Below are positions 18,536-27,698 of a DNA stretch of 64,000 nt, piece after piece. Each line of letters starts with the position of its first letter. The stretch's first letter is position 1. The stretch is from Xanthomonas sp. Leaf148. GTDB taxonomy: Bacteria > Pseudomonadota > Gammaproteobacteria > Xanthomonadales > Xanthomonadaceae. Made by a program: the position numbers and the translations under genes. The stretch spans positions 1,625,118 through 1,689,117 of the forward strand of contig NZ_LMOP01000008.1 in NCBI RefSeq assembly GCF_001423585.1, read 5' to 3'. The notes below the pieces were generated by a model. That model saw only the letters and a program-made list of their open reading frames with translations, did no database searches and was not told where the DNA came from.

Positions 18536-18875
18536 TGCTGCCAGTGCCCGCTCCAGGCATGCGATTCATGCGGCCAGCATCATGCGCGATGGCGTGTGAT
18601 GGCCTCAATGTCGTGGCGGCCCGCAGCGCAGGCGCATTGATGCGCTGCGTTTCTAGCTGCATGCAGATTTGCAGGGGGAGTGCAGGCGCGCATGCGCGCT
18701 ACAGTGCAGGCAACCGGATGCGGGGCAGGGCGATGCTCTGCTGCCGACTGCCCTACCGATGCGGTTGCTGCTCGATCGCGCAGCAGCTGCTGGTTCGCTT
18801 CGATCTGAGTGGCGCCCTGCGCGTCGACTGGCAAGCGACCGCTACGTTGTTTCACTACGTTCAAGGAGTACTGCA
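18536..18875. promoter_or_regulatory. Divergent intergenic region, lysR / cupin gene
   Basis: A 340-bp gap without a gene. It contains a perfect 14-bp palindrome, GCGCGCATGCGCGC, at 18686-18699. It should hold both promoters and the LysR-binding site, but no clear T-N11-A operator stands out. The cupin gene has a good ribosome site at 18863-18868. Confidence 0.5.
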
Positions 18876-19382
18876 ATGAATCTGTTCGCAACTGCAATGT
18901 CGTTGTCGATGATGGCCGCTACCACCGCTCCGGGTGGTGAGGGGCAGGGTGGCGAGGAGCATGCGGGGCAGACGCAGGCACCGATCAAGGTAAGCCGTGC
19001 CGGCGGCGCGGCGTCGGCCGTGGGCCCGGCCGATTACTTCACCGGCAAGGTGCGTATCGATGCGCCGTTTCAGGCCGATGCCCCGGCACGTGTGGGCGGC
19101 GCCACGGTGACCTTCGAGCCGGGCGCGCGCACTGCGTGGCATACCCATCCGCTGGGGCAGACGCTCATCGTCACCGCCGGTGCGGGGCGGGTGCAGGAAT
19201 GGGGCAAGCCGGCGCAGGAGATCCGCCCCGGCGACATCGTGTGGATTCCGCCGGGCGTCAAGCATTGGCACGGCGCAAACGCGACGGTGGCGATGTCGCA
19301 CATTGCCATCGCAGAATCGGTGGATGGCTCGCCGGTGACCTGGCTCGAGCAGGTGACAGAGGCGCAGTACCAAGCCGATTGA
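18876..19382 (+). CDS. Cupin domain protein
   Basis: A 168-residue protein with a single cupin barrel (about residues 65-150). The metal-binding motif 1 is in TAWHTHPLGQTLIVTAGAG (two His) and motif 2 in PPGVKHWHGAN. Such proteins are metal-binding enzymes or quercetinase-like and decarboxylase-associated factors; the reaction here is unknown. The first 20 residues (MNLFATAMSLSMMAATTAPG) look like a weak signal sequence, followed by a Gly/Glu-rich linker. The ATG at 18876 is set by AAGGAG at 18863-18868. Confidence 0.85.
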   Translation: MNLFATAMSLSMMAATTAPGGEGQGGEEHAGQTQAPIKVSRAGGAASAVGPADYFTGKVRIDAPFQADAPARVGGATVTFEPGARTAWHTHPLGQTLIVTAGAGRVQEWGKPAQEIRPGDIVWIPPGVKHWHGANATVAMSHIAIAESVDGSPVTWLEQVTEAQYQAD

Positions 19383-19526
19383 GTAAGCAATCACGCTGCT
19401 GTGCTGGGTCTGCCGTTTTCGACGGCACCTACTTATTGCATCAGCATCGCTGCTTGGGCGGCGCAGATGTCGAGCACAGCGCGATGTCCGCGTGCAAGAG
19501 GCTGCAGCGAGGTCAGGCCAGCAGTC

Positions 19527-20438
19527 TCACGCCGCTTCCGTCGCGTCGGGCGCGCTTGCGCGTAACCGCTGCGCATCGCGTGCGGGCGGCTCGCCCAGAA
19601 TGCGCGCGTAGTCGCGGCTGAATTGCGATGCGCTTTCATAGCCGACCCGAAACCCCGCATCGGCGGCGGTGAGCGCGTCAGCCACCATCAGCCGGCGCGC
19701 CTCGTGCACGCGCAGATGCGAGCGGTACTCCAGCGGTGTCATCGAGGTCACCGTCTTGAAGTGTGCATGGAAGGTAGAGCGGCTCATCGCCGACAGATCG
19801 GCGATCTGTTCGATGCTGAAACGCTGTGCGTAGTGCTCGCGCAACCACACGATGGCCTTGGAAATCTGGTTGAGGCGGCTATCGGCAATCGCCATCTGGC
19901 GCACTACCGCATTGGCGGGGTCTGCCATCAGGCGATACAGCAGTTCGCGCGTCACCAGCGGTGCCAGCGCGGCGATCTCCTGCGGTCGGTCGAGCAGGCC
20001 TGCCAGCCGCACCGCGGTGTCGTACAGCTGCGGTGTGCTGCGGTTGAGCAATAGACCGGCGGCTGTGGTGTCGCGTTGCGGCTCGGCAAGTTCCGCATGG
20101 TGGATCGCCAGCTCGCTGAGCACGGCAGTGTCCAGGTCCAGGCAGAAGCACAGGTACGGATGCGTGGCGCTGGCCTCGATCACCGAACCGACGATGGGCA
20201 GATCGACCGACGCCACCAGATACATCTGCGGATGATAGTGATAGGCCTGCGCGCCCAGCATCGCGCGCTTGCGGCCCTGCGCCACCAGGCACAGCATCGG
20301 CGTGTAGACGGTGGGGATGGCGTCGGTGGCGACGGCGCTGCGCATCACATGCAGCCCGGCGATCGGCGTGGCGTGCATGCCGTCGGCCGGCGCGTGGCGC
20401 AGCAGGATGTCGGTCAGGTCGGCGGTGGCGGAGGGCAT
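19527..20438 (-). CDS. AraC family transcriptional regulator
   Basis: A 303-residue regulator with an N-terminal AraC-type arm domain of the kind found in YqhC-like proteins (about residues 20-170). Two helix-turn-helix motifs form the C-terminal domain (about 200-285; FSIEQIADLSAMSRSTFHAH and AADAGFRVGYESASQFSRDY). The ATG at 20438 is chosen over one at 20471 because the family start is short. It is convergent with the cupin gene. Regulators of this type often control aldo/keto reductases such as the one at 23.5 kb, but no direct link is visible. Confidence 0.9.
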   Translation of the reverse strand: MPSATADLTDILLRHAPADGMHATPIAGLHVMRSAVATDAIPTVYTPMLCLVAQGRKRAMLGAQAYHYHPQMYLVASVDLPIVGSVIEASATHPYLCFCLDLDTAVLSELAIHHAELAEPQRDTTAAGLLLNRSTPQLYDTAVRLAGLLDRPQEIAALAPLVTRELLYRLMADPANAVVRQMAIADSRLNQISKAIVWLREHYAQRFSIEQIADLSAMSRSTFHAHFKTVTSMTPLEYRSHLRVHEARRLMVADALTAADAGFRVGYESASQFSRDYARILGEPPARDAQRLRASAPDATEAA

Positions 20439-20648
20439 GCGGAACGCTCGTGCGCTAGCGCTGTGCGGCACGGCCGCGGTAGCGCGATCCTACAAGGGAC
20501 GCCGTGGTGCGCCCATCAATGGCAGACTCGACAATGCCGCGGATCCTTGCGCGTGGCGGTGCGGCCGCAGCCATCAAGCCAATGCCGCTGATCGATCACT
20601 CACGCACATTCCGTATTCTTGCGACCTGTCTCCGGTGCTCCGATCGTC

Positions 20649-20852
20649 ATGCCTGCAAAACCCCCATCCCTAGCTGCTCCCTCCACCCCTGCCGACTGGA
20701 AGGCGATCGAGCAGGCGGCAACCGCCGAGCTTGCCAGGCGCACGCAGCTGGCGCACCAGCAGATCATCGGCCTGCTGCGCACGCAAGGACATCTGCTCAG
20801 CGAGGCCCAGCGCCGCGCGTTGAGCAAACGCCTGCAGCGCAGCGGGAAATAA
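20649..20852 (+). CDS. Small hypothetical protein, 67 aa
   Basis: A short frame starting at ATG 20649 and ending 20852. It encodes a Pro-rich start and a helical, Ala/Gln/Arg-rich body (WKAIEQAATAELARRTQLAH). The amphipathic, charged composition is more protein-like than the shadow frames around it. No domain, signal or clear ribosome site is evident. Confidence 0.5.
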   Translation: MPAKPPSLAAPSTPADWKAIEQAATAELARRTQLAHQQIIGLLRTQGHLLSEAQRRALSKRLQRSGK

Positions 20853-21094
20853 GGCGTTCGCACCGCCGGCACCCTGGCCGCGTTGCGTACACAGTTGGCC
20901 CAAGTCTGCAGGCGGAAAACCTAGCGTGCGGCATGCGCGCAACATTCCATCGCGGCCTGACGCCACGCCACTGCGCGGCATCGCGGGCAAGGGTAAAAGG
21001 CCGCGCAACGGCGGGACGCCGGATCAGACCTCGGCGATCATCGCCGCGCTGGAGGACGACGCACACGATCTTTAGCGGGCCGTCATGCCGGCGC

Positions 21095-22015
21095 TCATGC
21101 GCCCGAATCCGATTCCCATGGCGGTGTTTGGCCGAAGTGTTCGAGCAGAAACTCCACAAACGCACGCACCCGCGGCGGCTGCAGCTGGCGTGCGGGCATC
21201 ACGGCGCTGATCTGCGAGGTGGGAGGCGGGTAATCGGTCATCACTTCGACCAAACGGCCGGCGTGCAGGTCGTCGGCGATATGCCAGTACGAATACATCC
21301 CGATGCCTTGCCCGGCGAGCACCGCATCGCGCACCAGTTCGCCGAAGTTGCTTTCGAAGCGGCTCTGCATGCGCACCCGTACCTCGCCGCCTTCCGGTGT
21401 CTGCAGGGTCCACAGGTCCTGGCGGCCAGTACGGCCCATCAGCAGCACGCCTGGATGCTGCATCAATTCTTCTGGAGTGCGCGGTGTGCCGTGCCGCTGC
21501 AGATACGCAGGCGAGGCGGCCAACGTGCGGCGGTTGTCGGCGATGCGCCTGGCCACCAGGCCGGAGTCGTCCAGCGCGCCGATGCGAATGGCCAGGTCGA
21601 AGCCCTGCTGGACCAGGCCCACCAGGTCGTCGCTCAGATGCGCGCTGATGCGCAGGCGCGGGTGGCGGGCCTGGAAGGCGGGTAGCAGCGGGGAAATGTA
21701 CTGAAGCCCGAACGAGGCCGACAGCGTGACCCGCAAGGTCCCGCCGACATCGTTGGCGCTCTCGCGCAAGTCGTCGGCCAGCGCTTCCAGGTCGTCCACC
21801 AGCACCCGGCCGCGCGCCGCCAGTTGCTGCCCTTCCGGTGTGGGATGCAGACGGCGGGTGGTCCGGTGCAGCAGGCGCACGCCGAGGTCGCGTTCCAGCC
21901 GCTTCAGGCGCTGGCTGGCGACCGCCACCGACAGGTCCAGGGTGTGGGCGGCGGCGGTGATCGAACCCAGGTCCAGCACGCGCAGGAACAGCGCGATATC
22001 ACCGAGACGGTCCAT
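21095..22015 (-). CDS. LysR family transcriptional regulator
   Basis: A 306-residue LysR-type regulator with an N-terminal helix-turn-helix (about residues 3-60; SITAAAHTLDLSVAVASQRL) and an effector domain that starts near 90 (GGTLRVTLSASFGLQYISPL). It is divergent from the MFS gene with 98 bp between the starts. A perfect 7-bp inverted repeat in that gap is a likely binding site, so the exporter is the probable target. Confidence 0.93.
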   Translation of the reverse strand: MDRLGDIALFLRVLDLGSITAAAHTLDLSVAVASQRLKRLERDLGVRLLHRTTRRLHPTPEGQQLAARGRVLVDDLEALADDLRESANDVGGTLRVTLSASFGLQYISPLLPAFQARHPRLRISAHLSDDLVGLVQQGFDLAIRIGALDDSGLVARRIADNRRTLAASPAYLQRHGTPRTPEELMQHPGVLLMGRTGRQDLWTLQTPEGGEVRVRMQSRFESNFGELVRDAVLAGQGIGMYSYWHIADDLHAGRLVEVMTDYPPPTSQISAVMPARQLQPPRVRAFVEFLLEHFGQTPPWESDSGA

Positions 22016-22028
22016 ACATTGTCAACGT

Positions 22029-22059
22029 AGCCTTGAAAGTGAATCAGCATAACAAGGCT
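22029..22059. promoter_or_regulatory. Inverted repeat in the lysR/MFS divergent promoter
   Basis: AGCCTTG (22029-22035) and CAAGGCT (22053-22059) form perfect 7-bp arms with a 17-base spacer. The site is centred between a LysR gene and a divergent exporter gene, the usual place for a LysR operator. Binding itself is inferred. Confidence 0.5.
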
Positions 22060-22113
22060 TCTTGAAGAGGATCGCGCGGCGCAGGCTGTGCGCAGTTCTC
22101 CAGGGTTTCTGTC

Positions 22114-23322
22114 ATGTCTTCTGCTGCTGCGTCCCGTCTACCGCCAGCCCTGCTGGCGTTGACCATCGGTGCCTTTGGTATCGGAACAACCGAATTCGTC
22201 ATCATGGGCCTGTTGCAGCAGGTCGCCACCGACCTGGACGTTTCGCTCACCGCGGCCGGCCTGTTGATCAGCGGCTATGCGCTGGGCGTGAGCATCGGCG
22301 CGCCGGTGCTCACGTTGCTCAGCGCTCGCTGGCCGCGCAAGGCCGTGCTGGTGAGCCTGATGGTCGTCTTCACCCTGGGCAATCTCGCCTGTGCCCTGGC
22401 GCCCGACTACGCCAGCCTGATGGTCGCGCGGGTGCTGACCTCGCTGGCGCATGGCACGTTCTTCGGCGTCGGCGCGGTGGTGGCCACCTCCCTGGTGCCG
22501 CCCGAGCGGCGTGCCTCGGCCATCTCGTTGATGTTTGCCGGCCTCACCGTGGCCACCCTGCTGGGCGTGCCGGCCGGTGCATGGCTCGGCCTGCAACTGG
22601 GCTGGCGGGCCACCTTCTGGGCGGTGACGGTGATCGGGGTGCTGGCCACGGCTGCGGTGGCGCTGTGGGTGCCGGCCGCCGCAGGTGCGGCCGCGCCGGT
22701 GTCATGGCGACAGGAAGTGGCGGTGTTGCGGCGCGGGCAGGTGTTGCTGGCGCTGGCGATGACGGTGCTGGGCTATGCCGGCGTGTTGGCGGTGTTCACC
22801 TACATCCAGCCGCTGCTGGTGCAGGTGACCGGGTTCGCGCAGGCGGCGGTGTCGCCGGTCTTGCTGGTCTTCGGTGTCGGCATGATCGTGGGCAATCTGC
22901 TGGGCGGGCGCCTGGCCGACCGGCGCGCCACTGCCGCGTTGCTGGGCACATTGGCCACGCTGGTGGCGGTGCTCGCTACGATGGGTCTGGCCCTGCACAA
23001 CAAGACCGCGATGGTGGTGGTTGTCGGGCTGCTGGGCGTGGCCGCCTTCGCCACCGTGGCGCCGCTGCAATTGCGTGTGCTCGAACATGCACGCGGTGCC
23101 GGCCAGAACCTGGCCTCCAGTCTCAATATCGCCGCATTCAACCTTGGCAACGCGCTGGGTGCCTGGCTGGGCGGTGTGGCGATCGCCACGCACGCCGGCC
23201 TGGTCGCTACTCCGTGGGTCGCCGCGCTGTTGAGCGCCGTTGGCCTGGGCATCGCGTTGTGGAGCGTGCATCTGCAACGCCGTCGCGCCGCTGCGCCGGA
23301 CACATGCGCGCAGGTGGGTTGA
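22114..23322 (+). CDS. MFS transporter (arabinose efflux permease-like)
   Basis: A 402-residue major facilitator with twelve predicted helices, of the AraJ/YdhP-like drug:H+ antiporter-1 group. The start of the domain (ALTIGAFGIGTTEFVIMGLL) is characteristic of that group, and the loop 2-3 signature appears as LSARWPRKAVL. It probably exports a small molecule; the substrate is unknown. It is divergent from the lysR gene and probably regulated by it. Confidence 0.92.
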   Translation: MSSAAASRLPPALLALTIGAFGIGTTEFVIMGLLQQVATDLDVSLTAAGLLISGYALGVSIGAPVLTLLSARWPRKAVLVSLMVVFTLGNLACALAPDYASLMVARVLTSLAHGTFFGVGAVVATSLVPPERRASAISLMFAGLTVATLLGVPAGAWLGLQLGWRATFWAVTVIGVLATAAVALWVPAAAGAAAPVSWRQEVAVLRRGQVLLALAMTVLGYAGVLAVFTYIQPLLVQVTGFAQAAVSPVLLVFGVGMIVGNLLGGRLADRRATAALLGTLATLVAVLATMGLALHNKTAMVVVVGLLGVAAFATVAPLQLRVLEHARGAGQNLASSLNIAAFNLGNALGAWLGGVAIATHAGLVATPWVAALLSAVGLGIALWSVHLQRRRAAAPDTCAQVG

Positions 23323-23478
23323 TTCGATTCTTCAGGCGTAGCGCGCAGACCGCGCTATCGGCAGGCGTGCGGTCATTGCGCGGGTGATCGGTGAGCAGAG
23401 CGTCGTGCCTGGCACCGCGTGGTGTCGGATCGACCGGCATTGCGCGCGGGTTTTCTTTCGGTTCCAAGGAGCATTGCA

Positions 23479-24510
23479 ATGGACACACGTTTTCTCGGCC
23501 GTTCCGGCTTCAAGGTGCCGGTGCTCGGTCTGGGCACCGGTACCTTCGGCGGCAAGGGGCCGCTGTTCTCTGCGTGGGGCGATACCGATGTGGCGCAGGC
23601 GCGGCGCATGATCGATCTGTGCCTTGAGGCGGGCCTGAACCTGTTCGACACCGCCGATGTGTATTCCGACGGCGCCTCTGAGGAGATTCTTGGCCAGGCG
23701 CTGCAGGGCCGCCGCGATCAGGTGATTGTCTCGACCAAGACCGGTTTGCGCCTGGGCGATGGGCCTAACGATGCCGGTGCATCGCGCTTCCGTTTGCTGC
23801 GTGCGGTGGATGCGTCGCTGCGCCGTTTGCGCACCGACTATATCGACCTGCTGCAACTGCATGCATTCGATGCGATGACGCCGGTGGAAGAAACCCTGTC
23901 CACGCTCGATGAGTTGGTGCGCGCAGGCAAGGTGCGTTATCTGGGCGCTTCCAATTACGCCGGTTGGCAGCTGATGAAATCGTTGGCCATGGCCGATGCA
24001 CAGGGCTGGAGCCGCTTTGTTGCCAATCAGACCTATTACTCGCTGGCCGGGCGCGACTACGAGTGGGAGTTGATGCCGCTCGGTATCGACCAGGTCATCG
24101 GCGCGGTGGTCTGGAGCCCGCTTGGCTGGGGCCGGCTGACCGGCAAGCTGCGTCGCGGTCAACCGCTGCCTGACAACAGCCGCCTGCATGCCACCGCCAC
24201 CGCCGGCCCGGCGATCGACGATGCACGCCTGTTCGATATCGTCGATGTGCTCGACGGCATTGCCGCAGACACCGGCCGCAGCGTGCCGCAGATCGCCATC
24301 AACTGGCTGCTGCAACGGCCCACCGTGAGCACGGTGCTGATCGGTGCGCGCGACGAAGCACAGCTGCGGCAGAACCTGGGGGCGGTGGGTTGGCAACTCA
24401 CGCCCGAGCAGCGCACGCTCCTGGATGCAGTGAGTGCGGTGGAGCCGCCTTATCCGTATTACCCGTACTGGCGTGGCCACTTTGCCGAACGCAACCCGCT
24501 GCCGGTGTAA
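23479..24510 (+). CDS. Aldo/keto reductase
   Basis: A 343-residue NADPH-dependent oxidoreductase with a TIM-barrel fold. The catalytic tetrad can be followed: Asp in FDTADVYSDG, Tyr in the same motif, Lys in VSTKTGLRLG and His in LLQLHAFD. The C-terminal cofactor region (STVLIGARDEAQL) is complete. It belongs to the YajO/Tas-like branch; the physiological substrate is not evident. The ATG at 23479 follows AAGGAG (23466-23471), which excludes the upstream in-frame starts. Confidence 0.93.
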   Translation: MDTRFLGRSGFKVPVLGLGTGTFGGKGPLFSAWGDTDVAQARRMIDLCLEAGLNLFDTADVYSDGASEEILGQALQGRRDQVIVSTKTGLRLGDGPNDAGASRFRLLRAVDASLRRLRTDYIDLLQLHAFDAMTPVEETLSTLDELVRAGKVRYLGASNYAGWQLMKSLAMADAQGWSRFVANQTYYSLAGRDYEWELMPLGIDQVIGAVVWSPLGWGRLTGKLRRGQPLPDNSRLHATATAGPAIDDARLFDIVDVLDGIAADTGRSVPQIAINWLLQRPTVSTVLIGARDEAQLRQNLGAVGWQLTPEQRTLLDAVSAVEPPYPYYPYWRGHFAERNPLPV

Positions 24511-24527
24511 CGCGGGCTGCGCCATCG

Positions 24528-24561
24528 CGCCACGCTGCCGCCCGCTGGCGACAGCGTGGCG
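24528..24561. terminator. Bidirectional hairpin between convergent genes
   Basis: CGCCACGCTG (24528-24537) and CAGCGTGGCG (24552-24561) form a perfect 10-bp stem with a 14-base loop. It lies between the aldo/keto reductase stop and the stop of the leftward protease module. No strong T-tract is present on either side. Confidence 0.55.
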
Positions 24562-24579
24562 TGCATCACCGTGGCCGCA

Positions 24580-25164
24580 TCACAACGGCCGTGCCGCGCG
24601 CGGAATCACCTCAGGCTTGATCGCGCCCACGCCCTTGCTGCCCTGCAATTGTGCGCAGTTGTCCAATGCAGCTGCTACCGAGTCGTAGCCGATCATCGCG
24701 CTGCCATCGATGGCCGAGGCATAGATCACCTTGCCGCCCGTGCGCGTTGCCAAGGCCCGCGCGATGGCAGGCGTGGTGTCGAACAACTTGATCGAGGCGC
24801 CCAACAATGCCAGCTGGCCACTCCGCGTTTCCAGCGCTGCTGCGATGGTTGCCGGTTGTTGTGCACCTGCGGTGCGTGCGTGACCCGTGCTGTCGAGATA
24901 GATCGCGTAGCGATCGAAGCGTGCAATTGGCGTATCCGCGCTGGTTTGCGCGTTCTGCAGCGGCTGCGTGCTTGCAGTGGCGCGCGCAGCGTCGGCAACC
25001 CGCACCACCGCGCCAGGAATCAAGCGGAAACTGGCATGGCCCACCACAATGGTTTGCCCGGTCGCCGCAGCGCGCAGGCTTGCGCGCTCGTTTACTTGTG
25101 CCGACGCGGGAACGCAAACGCTGGCTGCAACAATACCGAGTAAGGCAATCAGAGCTGTCTTCAT
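24580..25164 (-). CDS. Secreted partner protein of S8 protease, module 1
   Basis: A 194-residue protein of unknown family with a clear signal peptide (MKTALIALLGIVAASVCVPA, cleavage near SAQ at 23). It starts one base after the protease stop (ATG at 25164, TGA at 25168-25166), so translation is coupled. It is a paralogue of the protein at 27086-27697: both share LxAAATG near the start of the mature chain, an IAR-x-x-x-x-x-x-LD block, and a C-terminal core of the form TTPA...RTGG-IVYAS. No enzyme motif is visible. The arrangement recalls Aeromonas sobria ORF2, the chaperone encoded just after the kexin-like protease ASP. A dedicated chaperone or inhibitor role is therefore inferred, not shown. 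Confidence 0.8.
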   Translation of the reverse strand: MKTALIALLGIVAASVCVPASAQVNERASLRAAATGQTIVVGHASFRLIPGAVVRVADAARATASTQPLQNAQTSADTPIARFDRYAIYLDSTGHARTAGAQQPATIAAALETRSGQLALLGASIKLFDTTPAIARALATRTGGKVIYASAIDGSAMIGYDSVAAALDNCAQLQGSKGVGAIKPEVIPRAARPL

Positions 25165-25165
25165 G

Positions 25166-26992
25166 TCAGTGGCCCACCACGCGCATTTCGAATTCCTTCA
25201 ATTGTTGCTTGCCGTTGTCGGCGAGCATGTCGGCCACCTCCAGGGTCCAGCGCCCGGCAGAGGGCTCGTCCAGGAAGGCATTGCTTGAGGTCAGGAACAC
25301 CACCACGCCTTCATCGCTCTTGTCGAGCGTGGAAAATGGCGTCATCACGGTGCTGCGGGTGCCGCTGGGCGACACCAGCACCACGCGCAGGTTGCGCGGA
25401 TCCTTATGCGTGCCCAGGAAGTACAGCTGCACGCCTTCCACCTTGAAGGATTGGCTGATGTCGATCGCCAGTTTTGCGGGTGAGCGAGCACCGCCGATGG
25501 TGCTGCTTTTGCCGTCGTAGACCTTCCACTCGGTGTCTTTCATCGCCGGCAGCGAGGTGAAATGCACGGCGCGTTCCACTGCCGCGGCCGCATCCACCAG
25601 GCCGAATCCATACCAGTTGCTGAAACGGTGGCCGGCCGCATTGGTGATCCAGCCAGGCTCGATCACACTGCCGTTGTAGAGCACCTTGGGTTGTTGTGGA
25701 TCGACCTGCACTGCGGTGGTCGCCAGGAGGTACTTGACGTCGCGCAGCGTCAATTGCGGGTTGGCGCTCAGCATCAAGGCGGCAACGCCTGCGACGGTGG
25801 GTGCGGAGGCCGAGGTGCCGTTCATGCGTGCGGTGTAATTGCACGATGCATCGATCTTGGACTTGCTGGTATCCAAGGCATTCTGCATCGCGCGTGTGCG
25901 GTCGCGATTGTTGCCGGCGCTGCAACCGCTCAAATCGGTAGTGACGATCGCAGGCGAGAAGAATGGCTGCGGACCCTGGGCATTGACGATGCCATAGAGC
26001 TCCTTAAAGGTCTCCGGATGCGGGTCGAAGCGACGCTGAAAGCCATACTCGCCAGAGAGTCCGGACACCCACAATGCAGACCCGGGAGAGGAGTAACTGG
26101 CACGCACGCCGTTGGCATTGACTGCACCGACCACGATCATGGTCGTCAGGCTGTTGATGTTGTCGACGTTGGCACTGCTGCAGGCAACGCCAAGCTGCCG
26201 GGTCTGGTCGCTGCAGCGATCGATCAGCTTGCCCTGCGCATCCGTATCGATCAGCGTATTGAACGAGTTGCCCGACGATTTGACGTAGATGCCGCCCTTG
26301 CCGCCGCGCTGGGCCTGCATCAGCTTCTCCAGGGAGCGTTGTTCGTCGAGGTCGCTGTATTGATAGACGGCGGCCGAGACCCCGAAGCTGTTGTTGTAGA
26401 CATCCATGACCTGCGCTTCGGGCCCGTCGCCCCAGGAGTAGCGGTTGTTGACGTACTGGGTACTGCCATCAGTGGTGTCACCGGCGTTGAAGCCGGCCAG
26501 CTTGGCTTCCGGGGCAATGCCGCGCCCGCCGATGCCGTTCCAACCCCGCGCAGCGATGATGCCTGCCACTGCGGTGCCATGATCGCCATCGATGTCATCC
26601 GCACGCGGCGTAGGGTCGTTGGAACCGTTCAAGAAATTGTGCGAACCGTTGGGCAGGATGTTGTCGACCAGGTCCGGGTGCGCAATCTCCAGGCCGTTAT
26701 CGATCACCGCCACGTTGACGCCCGCACCGCGGATGCCCTGCGCATGCAGGATCTCCACGTCCAGGTCCACGCCGGGCAGCGGGCGTCCATCGCCGAACAC
26801 CGGCTGGCCTTGATTGAGTAGATGCCATTGGTAGCGGAACAGCGGGTCGTCGCCTTGCATTTTCGGCCTGGCCGCTGCCTGTGCGGCGTTCTGCGCGACG
26901 ACCTCATCTGCAGTGGCAGCACCGCTGCACAGGCACAGTGCCAGCAGCAGCGCAGACGGCAGCGCACAGCGCCGCGAAGAAAGAATCATCAT
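25166..26992 (-). CDS. Kexin-like S8 serine protease with P-domain, module 1
   Basis: A 608-residue secreted subtilisin-family protease of the kexin branch. A signal peptide (about residues 1-28) is followed within 20 residues by the kexin-type opening DDPLFRYQWHLLNQGQP. The catalytic residues are Asp98 (VIDNG), His138 (GDHGTAVAG) and Ser394 (MNGTSASAP), with oxyanion Asn242. A P-domain of about 110 residues ends the protein (FLDEPSAGRWTLEVADM). There is no inhibitory propeptide of the usual I9 kind, so folding may need a helper. The start at 26992 is a double ATG. Its partner gene follows after one base, and a close paralogue of the whole module lies upstream. Probably exported by Sec and the type II system and active against extracellular proteins. 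Confidence 0.93.
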   Translation of the reverse strand: MMILSSRRCALPSALLLALCLCSGAATADEVVAQNAAQAAARPKMQGDDPLFRYQWHLLNQGQPVFGDGRPLPGVDLDVEILHAQGIRGAGVNVAVIDNGLEIAHPDLVDNILPNGSHNFLNGSNDPTPRADDIDGDHGTAVAGIIAARGWNGIGGRGIAPEAKLAGFNAGDTTDGSTQYVNNRYSWGDGPEAQVMDVYNNSFGVSAAVYQYSDLDEQRSLEKLMQAQRGGKGGIYVKSSGNSFNTLIDTDAQGKLIDRCSDQTRQLGVACSSANVDNINSLTTMIVVGAVNANGVRASYSSPGSALWVSGLSGEYGFQRRFDPHPETFKELYGIVNAQGPQPFFSPAIVTTDLSGCSAGNNRDRTRAMQNALDTSKSKIDASCNYTARMNGTSASAPTVAGVAALMLSANPQLTLRDVKYLLATTAVQVDPQQPKVLYNGSVIEPGWITNAAGHRFSNWYGFGLVDAAAAVERAVHFTSLPAMKDTEWKVYDGKSSTIGGARSPAKLAIDISQSFKVEGVQLYFLGTHKDPRNLRVVLVSPSGTRSTVMTPFSTLDKSDEGVVVFLTSSNAFLDEPSAGRWTLEVADMLADNGKQQLKEFEMRVVGH

Positions 26993-27054
26993 GACGTCTC
27001 ATCAGTAAAGGGGAACTGCGGAGATGGCGCCGGTGACAGCACGCCTGTGAGAAG

Positions 27055-27078
27055 GGGCGCAGGTGTCTGCCTGCGCCC
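27055..27078 (-). terminator. Hairpin between the two protease modules
   Basis: GGGCGCAGG (27055-27063) and CCTGCGCCC (27070-27078) form a perfect 9-bp stem with a 6-base loop. On the minus strand it lies 7 bases after the stop of the second partner gene and is followed by TTCTC, a weak T-rich tail. It may partly end transcription between the modules. Confidence 0.5.
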
Positions 27079-27085
27079 TGGAAAC

Positions 27086-27697
27086 TCACATCGGTTGCAT
27101 GATCGCCTGCGTCACTACCAGCGATGCCTGCGCAATACCGCGACTGGCCTGCAGCTGGGTCGCTGCGCGTTGTGCCTGCTCGATCGAGGCATAGGCGATC
27201 ACCGCATCACCATTCACCTGGGAGGCGTAGACGATGTTGCCGCCGGTCCCTCTGGCCGCCGTGGTCGCTGTGGCAGGTGTGGTGCCGGTCAGCTTCACCT
27301 GCGGCCTGACCAGCACCACCCGGTCGGTCCGCTCGTTCACTGCGGCGGCGAGCGTGTGCGTGGACGCGCCGGGTTGATTGCGCGCCGCGCCGGCAGGCGG
27401 ATCAAGCACCACCAGGAAGCTGCCGATGCGTGCGATCACCTTGCTGCCCGGCGGCGGCGCGGCAGATCCCGCAGGCGCAACGCTGCCAGGCCCCACTCTC
27501 CGCTTGGCACCGACAGCGGATGTCTTCTGCTCGATGACCGTGGCAGTCAACATGCGGAACGTGTCCGTTCCGGAGCGGAAGCGTGTACCGGTAGCCGCCG
27601 CCAGCAGGGCCTGTGGATCGGTCGATTGCGCTGCATGCGCAACGCCGCTTGCAACGCTGCAGCCCATCAACAAGGAAACAATAAGCGCGATCTTCAT
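27086..27697 (-). CDS. Secreted partner protein of S8 protease, module 2
   Basis: A 203-residue secreted protein of unknown family, paralogous to the partner at 24580-25164. Signal peptide MKIALIVSLLMGCSVASGVA with cleavage near AHA at about 22. It starts one base after the stop of its protease (ATG at 27697, TGA at 27701-27699), exactly as in module 1. The mature chain starts with LLAAATG, has a Pro/Gly/Ala-rich middle linker and ends in a conserved block (VKLTGTTPA, GTGGNIVYASQVNGDAVIAY). The conserved pairing with a propeptide-less protease suggests a folding, secretion or inhibition role. Confidence 0.8.
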   Translation of the reverse strand: MKIALIVSLLMGCSVASGVAHAAQSTDPQALLAAATGTRFRSGTDTFRMLTATVIEQKTSAVGAKRRVGPGSVAPAGSAAPPPGSKVIARIGSFLVVLDPPAGAARNQPGASTHTLAAAVNERTDRVVLVRPQVKLTGTTPATATTAARGTGGNIVYASQVNGDAVIAYASIEQAQRAATQLQASRGIAQASLVVTQAIMQPM

Positions 27698-27698
27698 G

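Noticed and set aside
25562-26821. Plus-strand frame opposite protease module 1
   Set aside because: It mirrors the S8 protease gene, and the protease has all catalytic residues.
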